64,000 bases of DNA from Oikopleura dioica (Eukaryota; Chordata; Appendicularia; Copelata; Oikopleuridae), in NCBI GenBank assembly GCA_907165135.1, contig OU015567.1, positions 811,001 to 875,000 of the forward strand. The letters run 5' to 3'. Within the stretch, counting starts at the first letter, position 1. Each line of letters starts with the position of its first letter. Shown here in pieces: positions 19,805 to 31,876 of this stretch. The position numbers and the translations under genes were made by a program. Under the pieces are notes generated by a model. It had not been told where the DNA came from. It saw only the letters and a program-made list of their open reading frames with translations, and searched no databases.

Positions 19805-20631
19805 TCAGAATTTAAGAAGAAGTTTCGTCTTCAAATTCATTAAAGACTGAACTGTTTTAATTGTGAATTTTGATTCTTTTTCGTCGCAGCGAGAAGTGTA
19901 TTGAGTTGCCCATACTTCCAAGTTGTCGAAAATTTCAATTGTGTAGTCTTCGATTTTTTCCGCAGTCGATAGTCTTGAAAAATTATAATTAAAAAATTGA
20001 TGAAAGTGATTGAATAATCGAAAGATTAATCGACTTACTTTATTTCAGCTAAATGAGAGAAAAGACAATTATCTTGTTTTTTCTTGAATTCGTTCTTCAT
20101 TTGTCTCCTTTTTTGTTCAAGAGCTTGAATGGTTTTTTTCTGGAATCGTTTATTTCGTTTCGCTCTTTTGAAGACATTAATGTTCTCAATTTTTTCGACA
20201 TAAGCATCGACTAAAGAATCGAGTTGAATATCGGGATGGACGGATCCTGAACAGCAAAATCGCATTTGATCATTCTCGATCTCGTAGTCGGCTAGATTGC
20301 TTTCCTCGAAAAAGCTTTGAGCAAAAAGAAACGAGTTCAATTGAAAAGAGTCGTCGACTTGCTGAGCCGCGAAAGCTTGACAAATGTCGAAACGAAAATT
20401 CGCGTCATCCAAAAGAATGTTCCTTTTCTTTTCAACAAGATCGAATCCTTCAAAATAGGGGGTATAAAAGGGCCCTCCTTCTGCATTTTCAAAAATTCTG
20501 CCGTCTTCGGGTCTTTCTGCGTCATCGTCGCAGCTGAAAAAGCCGAAAGAATCAATTCCTTCTTCCGAAAAAGGTGGACAGCAAAGACGAACGTCGCATT
20601 TGCCGAAATGTTCACAGCTATCATTTTCCAT
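19805..20631 (-). CDS. unknown acidic, coiled-coil-ending protein
   Basis: Two exons: 20039-20631 (ATG at 20631) and 19805-19973, joined by a 65-bp GT-AG intron in phase; about 254 residues. The N-terminal part has four cysteines (CEHFGKCDVRLCCPPF) and is acidic and aromatic-rich (DGRIFENAEGGPFYTPYFEGFD). A second CC pair (FCCSG) lies mid-protein, followed by a basic, probably helical segment (RFQKKTIQALEQKRRQMKNE). The second exon continues with KIEDYTIEIFDNLEVW. There is no signal peptide or membrane segment. No family recognised. The length of the clean frame in such AT-rich DNA and the in-phase second exon make it a credible gene. Confidence 0.6.
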
Positions 20632-21447
20632 TTCTTTATAACATTTAACACATTTAATTTTAAAATCGATATTATGAGAAAATTTTTTGTAGACTGTTTC
20701 CTATAAAAGTTGAATTTTCCGGTTCATAAGGAACGCCGTTGAAAATAGAAGATCGAAGGACGAAATCATCGTGATTGGCCATGATTCGAAAGCCGGTGCA
20801 AATATCTTTTCTTTATCGAATTTCATTAAAAACTTAGACGAACGAAATCTTTTAATTCTATCATTTCTAACACATAAATTGATCGATTGCAAAAGTAAAA
20901 GACAATATTTTTTCTGCTATTTAAGCGTCGACTCAAATGGAAATTATTGAAAAATGAAATCCGTTCTCTTATTCCATCAAGTTTAAAAACATGATTTACA
21001 TTCCCGTCGGCGTATGTTGGAACAGATATCCATTCCGTGGTGAAAGCTTCCCATGGTTGAGTCGAATAGGTTAATTTTTCCGAGTTGCACTAAATACGTT
21101 ATTTATTTATTATTATGTTATTTATTTTTATTTATGTTATTTATTTTTAATACATTATTTTGAGCATAAGCGTAATAGAAAGGTGAATCAGCGATTCAGC
21201 ATCACAAATAAATCTTTAACTTCCAATATTAATGCCTTGATCAAGCGTTAAAATTGCCCGTTAGTTCTCGACTACTGTCTTTCTACTGAGAAAAGCAACT
21301 TTAAATTTTGTCTAAAAACATAAGTGAAAATTTGTCGAGCTTTCTTAATATTTTTACCTGTGCAGAGGCGCCTTGAAAGAAAAAAGGAATGAAAACAAAC
21401 ATCTTGCTTGAAATTCGCCTTTTTCTTTCCTCTTTTAAAATGAGAAC

Positions 21448-21636
21448 TCAGGCGTCGCGGAGCATTTCTGCCGCGGCGCTCATGAACTGCAATCTTGCAA
21501 GAAAAATTGCTTGGATAGCGCTATTGAGACCGAAAGGTTCAACTTCTGATATAAATTCGTCAAATTTTGTTGGCCAATTCAAACGATGAAGTTTCTCATT
21601 TACCTCTTTTTCGCTGCTGCGCAAGCTTGCAATCAT
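21448..21636 (-). CDS. possible C-terminal exon antisense to the secreted gene
   Basis: ATG at 21636 opens 62 codons of balanced composition ending EPFGLNSAIQAIFLARLQF, then MSAAAEMLRDA and a stop; its GC-rich end (21450-21490) resembles coding DNA. It overlaps, on the other strand, the signal-peptide exon of the gene at 21586-24534. Only one of the two may be real; the plus-strand exon has stronger support from splicing and the signal peptide. Confidence 0.3.
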   Translation of the reverse strand: MIASLRSSEKEVNEKLHRLNWPTKFDEFISEVEPFGLNSAIQAIFLARLQFMSAAAEMLRDA

Positions 21637-24534
21637 AATTCAAGACCAGAACCGAAGAAAAACCATGCAAGGATATGAAATTAAAATGTCCAGGCAATAC
21701 CGGTAAGATCTTAAAATAAACAAAAAATAATTTCAAAAGGTAAAATTCCCTCAATATACATTTGCATTGCTGAAACGGGAGGAGCTCGAAATTTTTCTGC
21801 ATGCAGAACTATTCTCAGTCGGAGTCCAAAATAAGAAACTCTTTTTGCTCCAAAATTTTCGAAAAAGTCCCTTAAATTGGGTCATCAAAGCAAAAATATG
21901 TCGCTGCCAAATTTTTCGAAGTATATTTTTAGCGGAAAAATAAGCTTAATTTATTGTTTTTGTGGTTTTGAAGACATTTTTGAAAGAGGAAAACATATTC
22001 TGAAAGGCGAATGACTTCCGTTTGCCGCATAACTGCTTGAAATCAAGGTTATTGATACCTTTTATTAGCAATCAACAAACAGAAAAAGCTTACTTATCTC
22101 AGAAAGTCCCTTAAATTCGATTTTTTTCTGCCGCTGATTTTCGGTATTTTGAGCAAAAAAGTCCCTTATCTTGGTGTCCCTTATTTTGGACTCTGACTGT
22201 ACATAAAAAAAAAGAAAAAATCTGATAAGAGAGGAACAATTTTGCGCTTTGCAGAAATATTCTGCCGAATGCAGAACAATTCTGCAAAAGTAAATTATTC
22301 TGCAAAAACAGATTTATTCTTCACAAACGCAGTACTACTCTGCTTAGTCATGAAAAAGATCATCATTTAAAGACAAAGCTTCAGTGTCTGAGAGCACGCT
22401 GCGGGCCTACGGCCTTTGCGCGCAAATTCTAGAAGGAAATTCATTTCTGAAGGTGGCCACTTTCTCTTCTTTCGGGCCTTAGCTGAAAATGGTTAGTGCG
22501 CAATCTTATTCAAGCAAACCATAAGCCCGTAGCTCAACTGAACTGTTTAAGATCTGGTGGCTCATGCCATTTACTAAATTCTAATAAGCAGCCGCCTCTG
22601 TTCAGCTTGAGAGGTGCCAAATTTTTTTATTTTTAAATTTATTTTGTAGATAAATACGCTTATGTCAAACGGACCCGAAAAGGCGACAAATGCATTGTTG
22701 ACGATTGGAAGGATCTGACTAGAACGGACTCGACGAATGTTATTGACAAATAGTAAGTTAAACTTAAAATAAAAATTCAGTTCTTTTTCCGAAGTTCTGA
22801 CAATGACGCTTTCCGATTTTTCAAGTTTTAGGGCAGACTCAGGTTTAATGGCTCATCTTAAATGGGCATGATTAGGAGCTTTTATAGGAGCACTCGCTCA
22901 CAAGTCTCGCTCAAGGTCCTACTCAATTTCTGAGCTACAGCTTTAACTCGACTTTTAATGCTTGTACTCGCTCTAAAGCTTGATTAAGCGAGCCTTGATA
23001 GACATTAGATTTGCGTCGTTGTAATCATTCATTATATGCGAAAAATTTCTATGATCAAAATAGTATGTCAAAAATGACATGATATCAATGACATTCGAAA
23101 AAAGGGGCCAATTCGCACATGCGTTAAAAGTAACATAAAATTTAGTTGCAAAGATTCAACACCACTTTCGGACAAATGTTGGGACCACATTTTGCCGAAC
23201 AAAACAAGACCCTGCTCAATTCCGACAGAAGTTCACGAGTTCAAGCAGATATTCAAGAACGATCTATTGGGTATTTGCCCTGAATATGTCATCGACAAGG
23301 TTGCACGAGTTTTGAAGAGGGTTAATGAAGAGGTCATCATTAAAACATGTCATTTGCAACCGTCTTGTTTAATTCATGACAGATGTTTTTTAATCGTCGA
23401 CAATCATCCAGATGAAGGTAGGTTACATGTATTTCTGTCTGGTTGGCAGACAGCTTGTTTGAATTTGCATAAATTTGAAGAGTCTTAAAACATCCGGATT
23501 TTAAGAAGAAGGGTTTACCTATATAAGTTCTGCGCGACTTTTTAACGCATGAACGCACGAAATTTTTTCCTGCTGAACGCATATTCTGCGCAGAACCTTT
23601 AGAGCGCTCTAGCGACGATTGTGGTCGAGATTGGAATAAATCAAAGCTATGAAAATGAAGCTCAGACACTTGCAAACAAGCCCATAATAGTTCTTAATAC
23701 TAACCCTAACCCGAACCTCGCGAAAGATAGTGATTTCTAAAATTACCTGAAAATTAACCAGTTTTTTCCATTTCTTTTTCTGTTTCATTAATCTCAAGAA
23801 CAAATGCAGAAAAAAGTTTTGTTGTAAAGCTTAAAAGCATGATACGAAAAAATCGGAAATTTTCTTTCTTAAGCCAAATTTTTATTCTGACGTTAAAAAT
23901 TTTTTTTTGATACCAGATTCGAATTCCTCATCGAAAAAGGGCTCCTAAAGTGGGGTTCCATTTAAAATTTTCGTCAAGCAAAGTATGAGGTATCGAGCTT
24001 CAAAGGGGCTCTGCGAAGAAATCAGCGCAATATGCGTTCAAGCGTTAAGAATTTTTTTTTCAATAAATTTCTTTCTTTGTAGGGTACTCACATGCCAAAT
24101 GTAACACTGACCAAAAAAACAATATGATGACGATTGCAACTCAAAGAAAAAACGAAGATTGGAATAATCGTTATTGTCCTGCCGTTGTTAATTTCCTCTA
24201 CATTGCCCTTAATGCTGCCGAGTAAGAGCTCACGATCTTTATGGGACTCGATATTAAATTGCATTTTAGTGGATGCAAATTCTTGGATTTTAAATGTTTC
24301 GGCGAACAAATCGGAGAATCCCTCGTCACAGGATCGTGGTGGCAACATGGTTCTGCTATTTACGCTGCAAAACCTGTATGGAATATTCTCGTTGAGGAAT
24401 TAGATTTAAAATTTTATCATCTCTTGAATCCTTTAATCATCTTCGATTACCTTAAATGTATCCTTTCTGGTTCACTTGTCGTTGTACTTGATAATCTCGA
24501 TTATGGTGAATGGAACGGACCATGCAAGGACTAG
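21586..24534 (+). CDS. five-exon secreted cysteine-containing protein, unknown family
   Basis: Exons 21586-21702, 22650-22752, 23146-23417, 24083-24221, 24270-24534; all four introns are GT-AG and all phases match. Exon 1 starts with a signal peptide (MKFLIYLFFAAAQA) followed by CNHNSRPEP; one base is missing at five As (21658-21662), after which PCKDMKLKCPGNT continues. Later exons give CIVDDWKDLTRT, DKCWDHILPNKTRPC, TCHLQPSCLIHDRC, a YCPAVVNFLYIALNAAD segment and a final DYGEWNGPCKD. The mature protein is about 270 residues with some 14 cysteines, presumably disulfide-bonded and extracellular. A poly(A)-type AATAAA lies at about 24558. No domain recognised; possibly lineage-specific. Confidence 0.72.
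21816..22199. mobile_element. Tc1/mariner-like MITE in intron 1 of the secreted gene
   Basis: Inverted ends CAGTCGGAGTCCAAAATAAG and the complement of CTTATTTTGGACTCTGACTG; the right end is followed by TA, the left TA has been lost. GTCCCTTA motifs repeat in the inner arms. 384 bp, non-coding. Confidence 0.6.
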
Positions 24535-24699
24535 TAAAACTCCTTTCTGAAAAAAAAATAAAAGAAATACTATTTTTATCATTTATTCTATTGTTTTTTT
24601 TTCGCAGATGAACAAATTGCAAAATTTATATATGTTCATAAATGAATAAAATATGTTGATTGTCTTATTATCGAAGCATTTAAATTTTAACGATCTAAG

Positions 24700-25164
24700 C
24701 AGGGATCTAAATTTTTGTCGAAAATCAATTGCGATTGCGATGCGATTGCGACGCAGAATACTCCGCAAATTGCGATGCGATTGCGATTTTTTTCGCGAAT
24801 TGCGAATTTTTCTCGAATTGAGATTTTGTCATTATTTTCGGAATTTTAGCGTAAAAAAATTAATTTTCAAGGAATTACAAAAGAATTTTTGAAGTCAGGC
24901 TTTCAATTCAGCTTTTGGAACATAGATAATAGGCTCTCAGTCAAAGAAAACCCATGTAAGAATAACAAGGGAGCGTTTTGATAAGACCGAAATTCGCAAA
25001 AAAATCGCAATTTGCGAACCATTAGCAAAAACTGAGCTGCGATTGCGATGCGATTGCGATTTGATCGAAAACATTTTTGCGATTGCGAATTTTCTGCGAA
25101 ATTTCGCATTGCAATCGCAAAATATTCGCTTACTGCGATTTTTGCGAAAAAAGTTAGATCCCTG
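24700..25164. mobile_element. hAT-like MITE with 8-bp duplication
   Basis: Ends CAGGGATCTAAATTTTTG and the complement of AAAGTTAGATCCCTG, flanked by a perfect GATCTAAG duplication (24692-24699, 25165-25172). The 465-bp body carries many GCGATTGCGAT-type repeats in inverted halves. The CAGGG terminus and 8-bp duplication fit the hAT superfamily. It lies about 160 bp after the end of the secreted gene. Confidence 0.85.
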
Positions 25165-25172
25165 GATCTAAG

Positions 25173-25611
25173 TGTGTATAACTTAAAAAATCCATTAAAA
25201 ACCAAAAAAAATTGCAACTTACAAGTTAAAATAATGAGTTTAACCCCAAGACATTCCTAGAAGGCCTCATATTTCATTTTTCGAATTTTCTATTTATTGA
25301 CCAAAACGTTGACGGGAGGAGGATTCTTTATTTTATTGTGAAACAAATGTTTGGAAATAATTTTCAAGATAACCATCGCGAAAAATTATTTGAACTTTAA
25401 GGACCCCCTCCCTTCACCTATAAAGGGAATCCCGGGGTTATGCCGAAAACCCCGGGATTCGGAGGCTGGTCAATGACCACTGGCCATTTTCGACGACTCT
25501 AGAACGCCCCAATAAGGATAGGATTTGTTTTTGTGGTCTCTAGCCTAACCCTAACTTAGTTTTAAACTAATATAACTTTAAATAATATAACTAATAAACT
25601 TTATAATTTAA
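25173..25611. other. intergenic, isolated TTAA-family end
   Basis: A TTAA followed by GGACCCCCTCCC at 25397-25412 looks like a lone terminus of the TTAA-flanked family; an inverted AATCCCGGGGTT/AACCCCGGGATT pair sits at 25428-25460. No gene seen. Confidence 0.4.
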
Positions 25612-25960
25612 AGAAAGACCCCCCGCCGTTAACAAATTAATTCGAAAAATCGAAAATATCACGACAGCCATATTTTGGCTTCTGAGTGTGCCTAAAAGTT
25701 CAATACATCATTAAAACTTGTTCGGACCATTTTTTGACCAACGAAAATCTTAAATTTCAGCAAAATTCGGTTTTTTTTTTCGTCATTTTTCGTCCAAAAG
25801 TCAGTTTTCAAACGCGATTTTGAGGGTATTAGAGTCGAGATAGACCCCCAAAAAATGAAGCCTCAAAATCGTTTTATGACCTGTAGAATCCATAATTTTC
25901 ATAATAAGGTCAAAATGAGATTCCGAAAACAGATTTTTCAAAAATTGTTGATTAGTTATC
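25612..25960. mobile_element. degenerate GGACCCCC-family MITE
   Basis: Same internal order as the copies at 19333 and 33454 (CCATATTTTGGCTTCTGAGTG, GAGTCGAGATAGACCCCC, GCCTCAAAATCGTTTTATGACC, CAAAAATTGTTGA), but the right terminus has changed into GATTAGTTATCCCGGGG, and neither TTAA border is intact. Confidence 0.6.
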
Positions 25961-26618
25961 CCGGGGATTACCCTAACCCTTTTTTGAGAATATTTTTGTT
26001 TTAAAATTTTAAATATATAACACTGAAGCGTTTCTAGAACACTTCGGATTTGACCTTTCGAATCCCTGGGATTGGGAGGACACCCGAGTTTCTTCCATTT
26101 CATTCATTTTTGGTAACTTGTCTGGGATTGATACTAGGTTCACAATTGAGTTTAGGTTTCGGGCTGTGTTTAAGTTTGGGTTAAGGAGGTAGTCCCTGCT
26201 TTTTGTGATTTCGGCAGTTTTTGAACAGCGCTCAGACAAATTTGAGCTGAAGTTGAAGAACAAAAACCATATGAATAGAAAGCTCGAACCCTGTTCTAAA
26301 GTTGCCAGTTCCCAAAAGATATTTTTCTTGACCGCTTGAGGAGCTAGAGTGCGATATTCTTACTCAAACCGAGCAAAATCGCCATTTTTGCCTATTTTCA
26401 AACACGCGTAAAACCGTAAAAATATTGAAATAAATTTAAACTTCATATATTTTTAGGAAGCTTATTCCTTCGTCTAAAGTTGCCACCCAACAAAATTCAG
26501 AAACTCAAAAAATCCATAATGTAAGACCTTCGATTAAAAGTTGGGTCTCAAAATTTGAAAATCGGAGTTTTCGAAGTAAGATAACTCTATTAAAACCCTT
26601 ATATCAGTACTAATTCTT
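25961..26618. other. intergenic, nothing recognised
   Basis: AT-rich, with no supported exon; contains a single CCCTAACCC telomere-like motif near 25970. Confidence 0.4.
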
Positions 26619-26905
26619 CGTCCGATTTTTTTTAAATTAGACTGTCTTGTAGAAAATCGTCGGGTCTACAACTCCTGTTGTTCAGATTTTTGTTTTAAGC
26701 TTGCATTAATTTTATATCGTAATTTGAAAGGAGTGCTACTCTTTCTCGCGCCTCTCCGCTGCATATTTCTCGCGCCGCGCTTGGTTTGAAGCTAGATTGG
26801 TTCTCGCGCTAAGCCGAAATGAAAATTCTGAAAAACAGGAATTGTAGAGCTGACAATTCTCTACAAGACAGTCTAATTTTCAAAAAATTTGGATGAGAAA
26901 ATTCG
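26619..26905. repeat. foldback repeat
   Basis: Arms of about 75 bp (26619-26700 and 26824-26905) are inverted copies sharing TTAGACTGTCTTGTAGA and AAACAGGAATTGTAGA-type segments around a GC-richer centre (CTCGCGCC repeats). A target duplication was not found. Confidence 0.55.
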
Positions 26906-29174
26906 GAGAAAATGTCATGGAAGGTTGCAATTAGCCTGGGTACGGTTGTTTTGAAGTCTGAAATAACATGTTCTAGAGATTTTTTAGGAAAATGGAGGCG
27001 CAAAGGTAGCGAAAGTTGGCCACTTTCAAAAATGAGTACCCAGGCTAATTGCATACTTCCAATGTCATTTGTAGGAGACTGGCGGTTTTCACATTGTTCC
27101 TCTTTGACAATTGTTACCATTTTCGATCAGTTTATAGAAGAGAGTTTAAGGATCCCGAATCTGTTTAAATCTTGGAAAAATCTCGATCCGTTCAGATTTT
27201 ATGGCCTCGTTAGAAATAGGTTCTTGCGGAGCGCGGATCGAGCGAGCGGCGCCGCGCCGATGTATACCATTACCCTTAAGGGGTGATCGAAATATCACTT
27301 GTGCATATTGTCTGCATATGAATTGTATATTTTGGAAATAACAGATCCTGCCGAATTTGTCTAAAATCATGTGATAAAAATTTTAGGGGGCGTTGAAGGG
27401 GGCGAAATTAACAAAATTATAAAAAATTAAGATCCTGGGAGAATATGGCTCTTGGCAGATTATTATTTTAGATCGAAAGTTTTATAAAAGACACCTTATT
27501 TTTCAGAGAGATTTACGAAAACCTATAGGCCCGGAATAAAAATCATAAAAATAAAGTGAAGAAAAAAACAAGTTTAAAAAAAATCAGCAGGTTGTATGAC
27601 TATCGCATGCTATTTTTTCTTTTCAAGATATTCACGGAATTGACAATACTATGACGGCCTTTTGAAAGAGTGCGCTAGCTGGCGCTGTCCTGCCATATCC
27701 CGTGTCTTCGATTTTGCAATCAGTCACAAGAGAAAAAAGAGATCGTTCGGGGCTAAGTTAACAAAGCTAAGATTATGAGTTGCGGCTTGCCTAAAGATAT
27801 AGTCATTACTTAAATAAAAGTCTAAGATAGTCTGTAGATAAGAGAAACTTCTTTAAATCTGCTGGTAGTTACTAATCTGAGGAAAACAAAAATTAAAGAC
27901 CCTCAAGCCAGTCCACTTTTGGTTAAATTCATAATTTTTTTTCGATTTTTGGTAGCCGAGGTGACGAATAAAACTTTTCATTATATAATTGTTGGGATAT
28001 TTATTAAAATTTCTGAGAACACCGGCCTACAAAATGCCAATTTCGCACGTTTTTCGAGAATATCTTTAATTTGCCAGAAAAAAGTTAAACAAGAGCTCAC
28101 TCACTGTTTCACAAAAATTTTGCCTTTTGAAGACAGACCCAAATCCGATTGATTGGATATTTATCTTCTATTCAAGCTGAGGGTTCGCCATTAAATATCG
28201 ATCAGACAAAGATATGCTTCTAAAAAAAAAAAGTCAAACATTAAAAAATTCATCATATTTTGTGCAGAATTATTCAAAAGATAGAGTTAATCACAGCCCC
28301 GCGAAATGCAATTTTCGCAAACATTTTTTCGGGTCTTCAACTAAGGTTGAACTTTCACTCTCATAGTTAATAAAGGAAACTGAAGAGTTCTCATAAATTA
28401 GGGACTATTTCAAAAAATCATTTCGTAAAGAAGAAATTATGAACGATTGAAAATTTGAAAAATCGAAAGATGCACCTCCTGAGGTGCATTTGGCGGGGCA
28501 GGGTTAAAGGCTTTTATAATTTATCTAAATGTTAACAAAGGTTAATCAAGGAGGGTTTTTCCAATATTTCGAAAAAATCGTTGAGGAGGTCTTTTATAGA
28601 AAATTATAGAGAAAATAGTCTGGGACTTACCTAGCTCACAATTTGAGCAAGCAGTCTTCTATGTCCAAATAAATTTTAAATGACAGTGACAACCCAGTAT
28701 TAGGCTGCAATTTTGATGTTTAATCCTCCAGCACAGATCAATATTGGCAATATCGGTTATTTAGCTTTAATTCTGAGCGTCCCAGAAATTCTCAAATCTC
28801 TTTGTTCAAGATGAATTATGCCGTAATTTTGCAAAGTTTTAAACACCAATTTATGCTAAGCCTGATCAAACTCGCCAAGATGAGAGAAGCGATTTTCTGG
28901 CAGTTAGACTTTCTAATATGCAAGAAAATCTAATATGCCAGAAAATCTTATTTCCAGAAAATCGCCTCTTTCGATTTTGAATTTACAGTTAATGATCCTG
29001 GAAGGTAAAAAACGGAGAGAAGAAAAGCTCGGAAGTCATCTTTTGCCCTCATTCTACCGCCGTTTCATTTTGACTGTGTGCACTCTCATTTTGTTCACAG
29101 AAATAAAGCCTTTTTCTGCTCCAAAAAAAAAGAACTCTTTTTTCTTACACCTCCTTGAACTTTCCGCGGCACCT
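26906..29174. other. intergenic, with a dispersed-repeat copy at 27275-27400
   Basis: 27275-27400 (GGTGATCGAAATATCAC to ATTTTAGGGGG) is a diverged direct copy of 30285-30410. Open frames on both strands at 26809-27286 show no motif. No gene is supported. Confidence 0.4.
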
Positions 29175-29183
29175 AAGAAAATC

Positions 29184-29275
29184 GGATACACAACGTTTTG
29201 ATCAAACCGACGTTCTGATCATTGAGGAGAACGTCGGTTTAACGAAACGTCGTTTGAGGAAAACGTAGTGTATCC
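29184..29275. mobile_element. 92-bp mini-MITE with 9-bp duplication
   Basis: Inverted ends GGATACACAACGTTTT and the complement of AAAACGTAGTGTATCC; an inner hairpin of ACCGACGTTCT/AGAACGTCGGT. Perfect 9-bp duplication AAGAAAATC at 29175-29183 and 29276-29284. A 9-bp duplication is characteristic of Mutator-type elements. Confidence 0.8.
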
Positions 29276-30846
29276 AAGAAAATCGACGTTTTCGGCGCCG
29301 CGCGAGTTGTCACGCGACCATCGCGGATCTCGAGCCTTATCATCCGGCCACAACGTTTATTCCTCTGACCGATTTCTCATTTTTCTAAATTTATGAATTT
29401 TACTTAAATGATATTTAAGAAATAATGATATCATGATTTTTCTCAGCGGGATTTAAGCTTTCAAATGATACCAATGTTATGAAATCAATTTTCGAGAACA
29501 AAACTGGGACATGATCTCCCGCCGAAAATATGAGGAAATGTCTAATTTTATCAAGATAAATAAACATAAATCGAACATGGGTGACTAGTACGCACATAAA
29601 TACTCGGCAGAAAATTCTCTCTTGTCCAAAAGTAGCTGAACTTCCACAAGATCCAACAGTAGAATACACAAAAATTTTCGCAGAAAACAGTATATGAATG
29701 ATGACGATGATGGCATTTTTAATTTTATGGTAAGAACATCTTGAAAAGGATATCCAAAATGAACTTTTGAAAGGGCGTTTCTCGTGAAACTCGGTGACGC
29801 ACCGTTTATAATTGAAACTTCCGGATGAGGTGACCGCTCTTGCCATAATGGCTCCTTTTCTTAAAGATTTAAGAAGGTCAATTTAAAGGTCTTTCAGATA
29901 AGATCGTCACCAGCACCGTCATACTAAACGAGTTTTCTTTGTGTTTATAGAAAAAAGATGACCGCAAGAAATAGTAAGGCATCATAATTGGCAAAAAAGG
30001 GCCGACGCCAAAAGAAGAAACCCCGGACTACGGTTATACGATAACGTAAAACTTTGTTACTTCAAATATTTCGGCCTCACTTTTAAAATTTCAAAAATTT
30101 TTGGACGGGCGCCGCTCTCACTTGTTACGTACCCTAGAAAAATCAGTCTACCTATAATTTATAGGAGAAAATGATTTTTATAGGCTATGAAAGACTTTGG
30201 CAATTTTGTTTGTTCTTGTCTTCTTTTTGTTCAAATTCGGAGATTTTGAACGCTTAAAGGGGGGGACGTCAATATGGATTTTCAGTGGTGATCGAAATCA
30301 CACTTATACAAATAGTGTGCATATGAATTATATATTTTTGGAATCTACAGATTCTGGCGAGTCTATTGAGCCTAAAATCGTATGATGAAAATAAGTTTTA
30401 GGGGGTTAAATTGAGAAAATTGTTAAAAAAATGAACGTTTTTGGTCGATTTTTGCGAAAATGGCCCTTTTTTACGGGATTTTAGACCGATTTCTTTCTAG
30501 CCAAATTTTTTTCTTGTTTTCGCGGATGAATTCTTTAAACCCTGTTATTTTCCCATAACAATTTGTTTTTTCTTTATCCAATCTTTATCCAATCAGGTTT
30601 TCCCGCTTTTTTGCTCAAGAAAAACCCTGATATTGACGACCATCCCCTTAAATATAGGGGGAGGTGGACGGAAATTTTATTTTTCGATTTTCAAATTTTT
30701 GATTATTTTTTTGAATTCTCCATAAAAAAAGAATCATTTTTGGTCCCCAGCTTTTTTTGATTGGATAAACTTTGATATAGAAAATTTTTGATTTTAAGTC
30801 GAGATTCTTCGGAATTTTAGAATTTGTTTTTTTTTTTCGCACTTAA
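29276..30846. other. intergenic with dispersed repeats
   Basis: 29730-29925 is repeated with about four-fifths identity at 34975-35150; 30285-30410 is the partner of 27275-27400. A 143-codon minus-strand frame (29415-29846) covers the first repeat but has no recognised motif and no intact counterpart in the second copy. Confidence 0.4.
29730..29925. repeat. dispersed repeat, copy 1
   Basis: Shares AAGGATATCCAAAATGAACT, GCACCGTTTATAATT, AAACTTCCGGATGA and CGTCACCAGC blocks in the same order as 34975-35150. Could be a transposon remnant or part of duplicated gene upstream regions. Confidence 0.6.
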
Positions 30847-31346
30847 GGACCCACCCGTCATGTTTGACGATTTTTGGGAATTGATTCTCTGAGTTCTGAG
30901 GATCATTTTTCTTTATTGTCGTAAAATTCTATTTCGACTTTTTGACCCTCAAAATCGTCTTTGAAAATCATGATTTTCGGGCTTTTTTAGCTAAATTTGC
31001 CCATTTTTCGGCCGATCACCAACCTTCAAACACTTTTTCTTTAGTGAAACCCTTAAGATATCATCATAAACTTGGTGCGGTGCCCTCGACAAGGGTCTCA
31101 GCTAAATTTTCAACATAAAAAAATTTTGATCAGTTAAGGTGATCACAATGATATCACTGTTTGAAAAATATTTTCACTTTAACTTATCGTTGCGACACCC
31201 TTAAGAGGCCTATAAGCTTGTTTTCCTTCTGGTGCCCTAGAGCAACTATCGGGCTACAAAATAATTCAAAAATATTTCAAAAAACTTAAGGGGATCAACC
31301 CGAAAACCGTGTTTGAAAAAGTCATTATCAGATGACGGAGGGGTCC
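30847..31346. mobile_element. TTAA-flanked MITE, second variant
   Basis: 500 bp between TTAA (30843-30846) and TTAA (31347-31350) with inverted ends GGACCCACCCGTCATG and the complement of GATGACGGAGGGGTCC. The terminus resembles the 336-345-bp family but the body is different. Confidence 0.65.
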
Positions 31347-31876
31347 TTAAACCAATAAAACTTAATTTTCTTATGTATAATTAATTTTTTTAACAGATTA
31401 AAACTGTTAATATCAAAAAATTACGGGTTTAAGCGATTTTTTGGAAAATTTCAATAAAAAAAAAAAAATAACGATTTTTAAGCAAAAACAACATTTTTAA
31501 ATCGGCCGTTACGACCTTTATTACCATTGCAACCCTATTTTTTCTCCACGTTTGCCTCTAAATCTTCGTCTAAAGAATACTTTTCATCAGTAAAATTTTT
31601 AAAATTTTTGAGGATTTGGCCGGAATCCTTGTTAAGTAGGGTCGTCTTTAAGGACTTAGTTTAGATTATCATAGACTAGTTTCCCGCATTTAAGGGGGTC
31701 CCCATTTTCGAAATCGGCAATTTTTGAACAGAACTGAGCGATAGATGCTCTTGAATTTTGGAATTAAAACACTCTTAGGTTGGAGATCTATGCCTCAACT
31801 TAAAATCAAATTTTTATGAAAAAAATTTATCTCGCAGTTTTGGCGCTAGAGAGCGCGGAGGTGATAGATGAAAATG

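Noticed and set aside
29415-29846. 143-codon minus-strand frame
   Set aside because: It covers a dispersed repeat, and the second copy of that repeat breaks the frame; no motif or splice partner.
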